From: Bryoerythrophyllum caledonicum
Taxonomy: Eukaryota > Streptophyta > Bryopsida > Pottiales > Pottiaceae
Assembly (NCBI GenBank): GCA_963971425.1
Contig: OZ020526.1
Location: 18,505,173 to 18,569,172 of the forward strand
Direction: 5' to 3'
DNA: 64,000 nucleotides
This document shows, piece after piece, positions 61,428 to 64,000 of the stretch (position 1 is its first letter; the number at the start of each line of letters is the position of its first letter). The notes under the pieces were generated by a model. It was not told the DNA's origin and did no database searches. It saw only the letters and a program-made list of their open reading frames with translations. A program made the position numbers and the translations under genes.

Positions 61428-64000
61428 ATGGCGAAGAAGAAGGGAGGAGCCGGGAGGGTTGCCAAGGCAGCGGGAGCTGCCGCGGGCGTGTCTGCGGAGG
61501 CACCACCGCCCCGGGAGTTCAACAAGGGCGACCTGGTGTTGGCGAAAGTGAAGGGGTGGCCGGCGTGGCCCGCGCAGGTACGTGGTGACGAGCCCTAGGG
61601 GATGGCATTTGGGGAGAATTGATCCGTGCGTTGAATGATAGGTTTTGCTTCGCAAGTAGGAAGACAGGTCTCCCAAAATTTTCTGAATCCAGAGCCCGAG
61701 TTGTGTATCCTCGGTCGATTCACGGTCGCGGTTCGCGACGTTATCGTGTGGCGCGCTGTTCCTGCAGCAGGTCTTAGTTAGATTTGCACTGGTTGCTTCT
61801 CGAAGTCTTGAGTATGTGCGGGCGTGCCGCGACCTACCGTTTGTGTGTTGAGTGTTTACCGAGTGCGTGGGGGTGGTCATGAAAGAGGGTTTGTTTTTTT
61901 CGAGGGATTTGAACTCTGCTTAGCGAAGACCACTTGTCGGGATAGTGTATGCGATAGTGTATGGGAATTGGCCAGGCAGCAGAGACAGTTTTGCGAGCCC
62001 ATCGTCGAGTACCGTTTTGTTGAGTGTTCGTGAGTCGAATTTTCGTGTGGGTTTCCGGTTTTTGTAGCAGTGGCGGAGATTTCTAGTTCGGGTTAGAGTA
62101 TGACACTGGAGTTGGAGGATTTCGACGTTCTCTGACAACTAGAATGTGTGGGAAAGGGCTGAGCTTCCACACATATTCGTCCAGTGGATCTGCGCAGCGA
62201 TTGAACAGGAGCTCTGCAGCCTTTTGGAGATGGGATGATGGGTTACGACCTGACTCGGTGTTGTTGTGGCGGCGTGGCAGGTTGAGAGGTTGGAGACAGA
62301 TGGAAAGTTTCAGGGAAAGTACTATGTAACGTATTTTGGACCGGGACAGCAGATGTGAGTGTTTGATCCGTCTTTGTGTTGCACGATGCTAGGTCCTGGG
62401 CCGTTTGTAGAGATATTAAACTGCGTGGTTGTGGTGACAGTGGTTGGTGCTTGCCAACGGAGCTGGCGGATTTTGATGCGGAGCAGAAGGAGGCGGCCAT
62501 TCAAAGGTCGCAGAAGAAGACTGCGGACAAGAAATTTATATCCGCGTTGAACGAGATCTGTGCTCTGCAGGACGAGCGGGCAGGGATCACGCAAAAGGAC
62601 TCCGGGGACGACAACGAGGCGGAGAATGAGAACGGGGGATCGCTGGAAGACGACGCACCTCGGGACAGCGGGCTGGACGGGCAGGAGGATGATATGACGA
62701 AGGAGGAAGACGTGACCAGCAGCGTGAAGCACGAGACATTTCTGCCGCAGGTGACGCTGAACAAGCAGGACGACTCCGTTCCTTTCAACGATGCGAATCC
62801 CGAAGAGGACGTGGAGGATGACGCTGCGGACAAGGATTGGAGGGAAAAGCCGGAATTTAACGGTGGCGGTCTGGAAACGGGAAGAGATTCCGACGAGAGG
62901 GGTCCGGAGGGCGCGGCAGCGGAAGGGGCGAAATCGCCCGGAGATGCCGAAGGCGTCGAGTCGGAGGGGAATGGAGGGACGAGACGTGCTTTCAGGAACG
63001 CTCTGAGGAGGATTAACGAGACGGCCGACAAGGATCCAGAGCCGAAGCGGGAGGAGCCGGAGAGCGAAGGACAGGTGCTGACATACCAATACGGGAGGAA
63101 GAAGAACCGGAACAAGAACACCAATCTGGATGGATCAGCGGTTGTGAATGGTGCAGGGACAACCGGTGGGCAAGCAATTGCAAAGGAGTCGGTCCCTCCG
63201 GTTGCCGAAACCGGTGAGGCTCAGAAGAAGGTGAAACCGAAGCTGGGCAGGCCATCGAAAGCCAGTCAGCAGGCGAAACTGGGGGTCCGAGACGGCAAGC
63301 CGAATGTGCAGGCGAGCAAGAAGTCGAATGGCGGAGAGAAGGATTCGAAGTTGGAGAGAGGCAACGGTGGAATCGGCCATGGAGGCAGTGGCAAGTATGC
63401 GAAGGATCCTTCAAACAATGGGCACGATAAGAAGGGAGCTTACATGACAAAGAAGGATATATACAGGTCCAGCTGGAAGGAAGGAAGCGAGAGTCGGGAA
63501 CGGAAGTCAGAGGATAAGAAGGATGTGAAGAGAGTGCCGCCGGAGGCGGACAGGCTGAAGAAAGGACCGAAGAAGCCGCAGATGTCGAGTAAGGAGGTGG
63601 GTTGTTAGGTTGCGGTTGGTTGGGTTATTTGTGTTATCTTCTTGCATGAGAAGATATAGGGTTGGTTTCAGCGATGGATATGTGGCTTTAGTCAGTGCTT
63701 GGAGATTTCTGTGATGGATGTCATGCATTGCTTTTATTGGGGTCGTCATTGTTAACGTCGGTGTTGCACATATGGATATGAAACGTCATATGAAAAGCCA
63801 GGAACATTCTGTTACCAGTGTATGAGTATGCTCGTGGTGACCTACATGATAATTTTGATGATCATATTAGTGTTTTATAATTTTGATCAAAACTAGAGCA
63901 TATAATGAAGTCGGTAGGCATTGCATGTACAGGGGAGTGCTAAGCAGGAAGGAATGAATGAATGTCTGTGCTGGTGCAGGAAGCGAAGAAGTATTCTGGT
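61428..64000 (+). CDS. PWWP-domain protein, HUA2-like (5' part)
   Basis: Partial; it runs off the window. Exons in phase: 61428-61577, 62281-62354, 62441-63596 and 63980 to beyond 64000, giving 467 codons so far. The N-terminal PWWP domain spans about residues 30-90 over the first three exons: FNKGDLVLAKVKGWPAWPAQ, then GKYYVTYFGPGQQI, then GWCLPTELADFDAEQ. PWWP domains bind methylated histone H3 tails and DNA. A long charged, low-complexity region follows (acidic 100-170, then basic Lys/Arg/Gly with KPKLGRPSK, an AT-hook-like GRP core). Plant HUA2 and its paralogues have this PWWP-then-disordered layout with a later RPR/CID domain for RNA polymerase II CTD; that part would lie outside the window, so the HUA2 assignment is provisional. 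Start: ATG of MAKKKGGAGR. Likely nuclear, affecting transcription or pre-mRNA processing. Confidence 0.8.

Noticed and set aside
60510-61880. 456-codon minus-strand open frame
   Set aside because: It covers the GC-rich promoter, leader and first exon of the PWWP gene on the other strand. Pro/Arg/Ser-rich, no domain, and the plus-strand PWWP exon is unambiguous.
1-64000. CRISPR arrays, operons or bacterial islands
   Set aside because: The window is clearly eukaryotic with spliced genes; the tandem repeats have no spacer pattern.

Overview
This is nuclear DNA of a land plant. Evidence: GT-AG introns of mostly 60-300 bp, a thylakoid-lumen Deg protease with a twin-arginine lumen signal, a plant-type RNA uridylyltransferase, plant-type ATM, and CACTA transposons. 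The short introns and the style of the SWIM-type transposase relic suggest a bryophyte or lycophyte rather than a seed plant, but that lineage call is a guess.

Layout. Positions 1-22,500 are a transposon-rich accessory region: a foldback MITE (2278-2588), a 5-kb CACTA element carrying an internal ~186-bp satellite (3035-8031), a second small CACTA element (8210-9578), a broken SWIM/Mutator-type transposase (10474-11450), a weak retroelement-like fossil (about 13,060-14,800), several families of ~50-180-bp degenerate tandem repeats, and a 5.6-kb structure bounded by ~700-bp GC-rich inverted arms (16877-22464). One small unrecognised GC-rich ORF lies at 1179-1607.

Positions 22,960-52,961 are a compact gene island: a two-exon Dabb stress-responsive A/B-barrel gene (+); ATM kinase (-, 22 kb, dozens of exons, both ends resolved); a URT1-like terminal uridylyltransferase (+, 9 exons, 954 aa) head-to-head with ATM across about 520 bp; and DEG5 (-, 8 exons, 353 aa), convergent with the uridylyltransferase. 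These are housekeeping functions (DNA-damage signalling, mRNA 3' uridylation, lumenal proteolysis). Their adjacency looks like ordinary plant gene order, apart from the shared ATM/uridylyltransferase promoter interval.

Positions 53,000-61,400 are AT-rich and hold a 546-bp MITE candidate and a nearly whole 2,778-bp Tc1-type transposon. Its ~570-bp ends each contain three ~180-bp direct repeats, and its DD34E transposase reads through except for one in-frame TGA. It may be nested in an older TTAA-flanked element. From 61,428 to the window edge is the 5' part of a PWWP-domain (HUA2-like) gene with a potential G-quadruplex and a start-stop uORF in its leader.

The most unusual item is the Tc1-type element: IR/DR-like ends with three direct repeats and a DD34E catalytic core in a plant genome.
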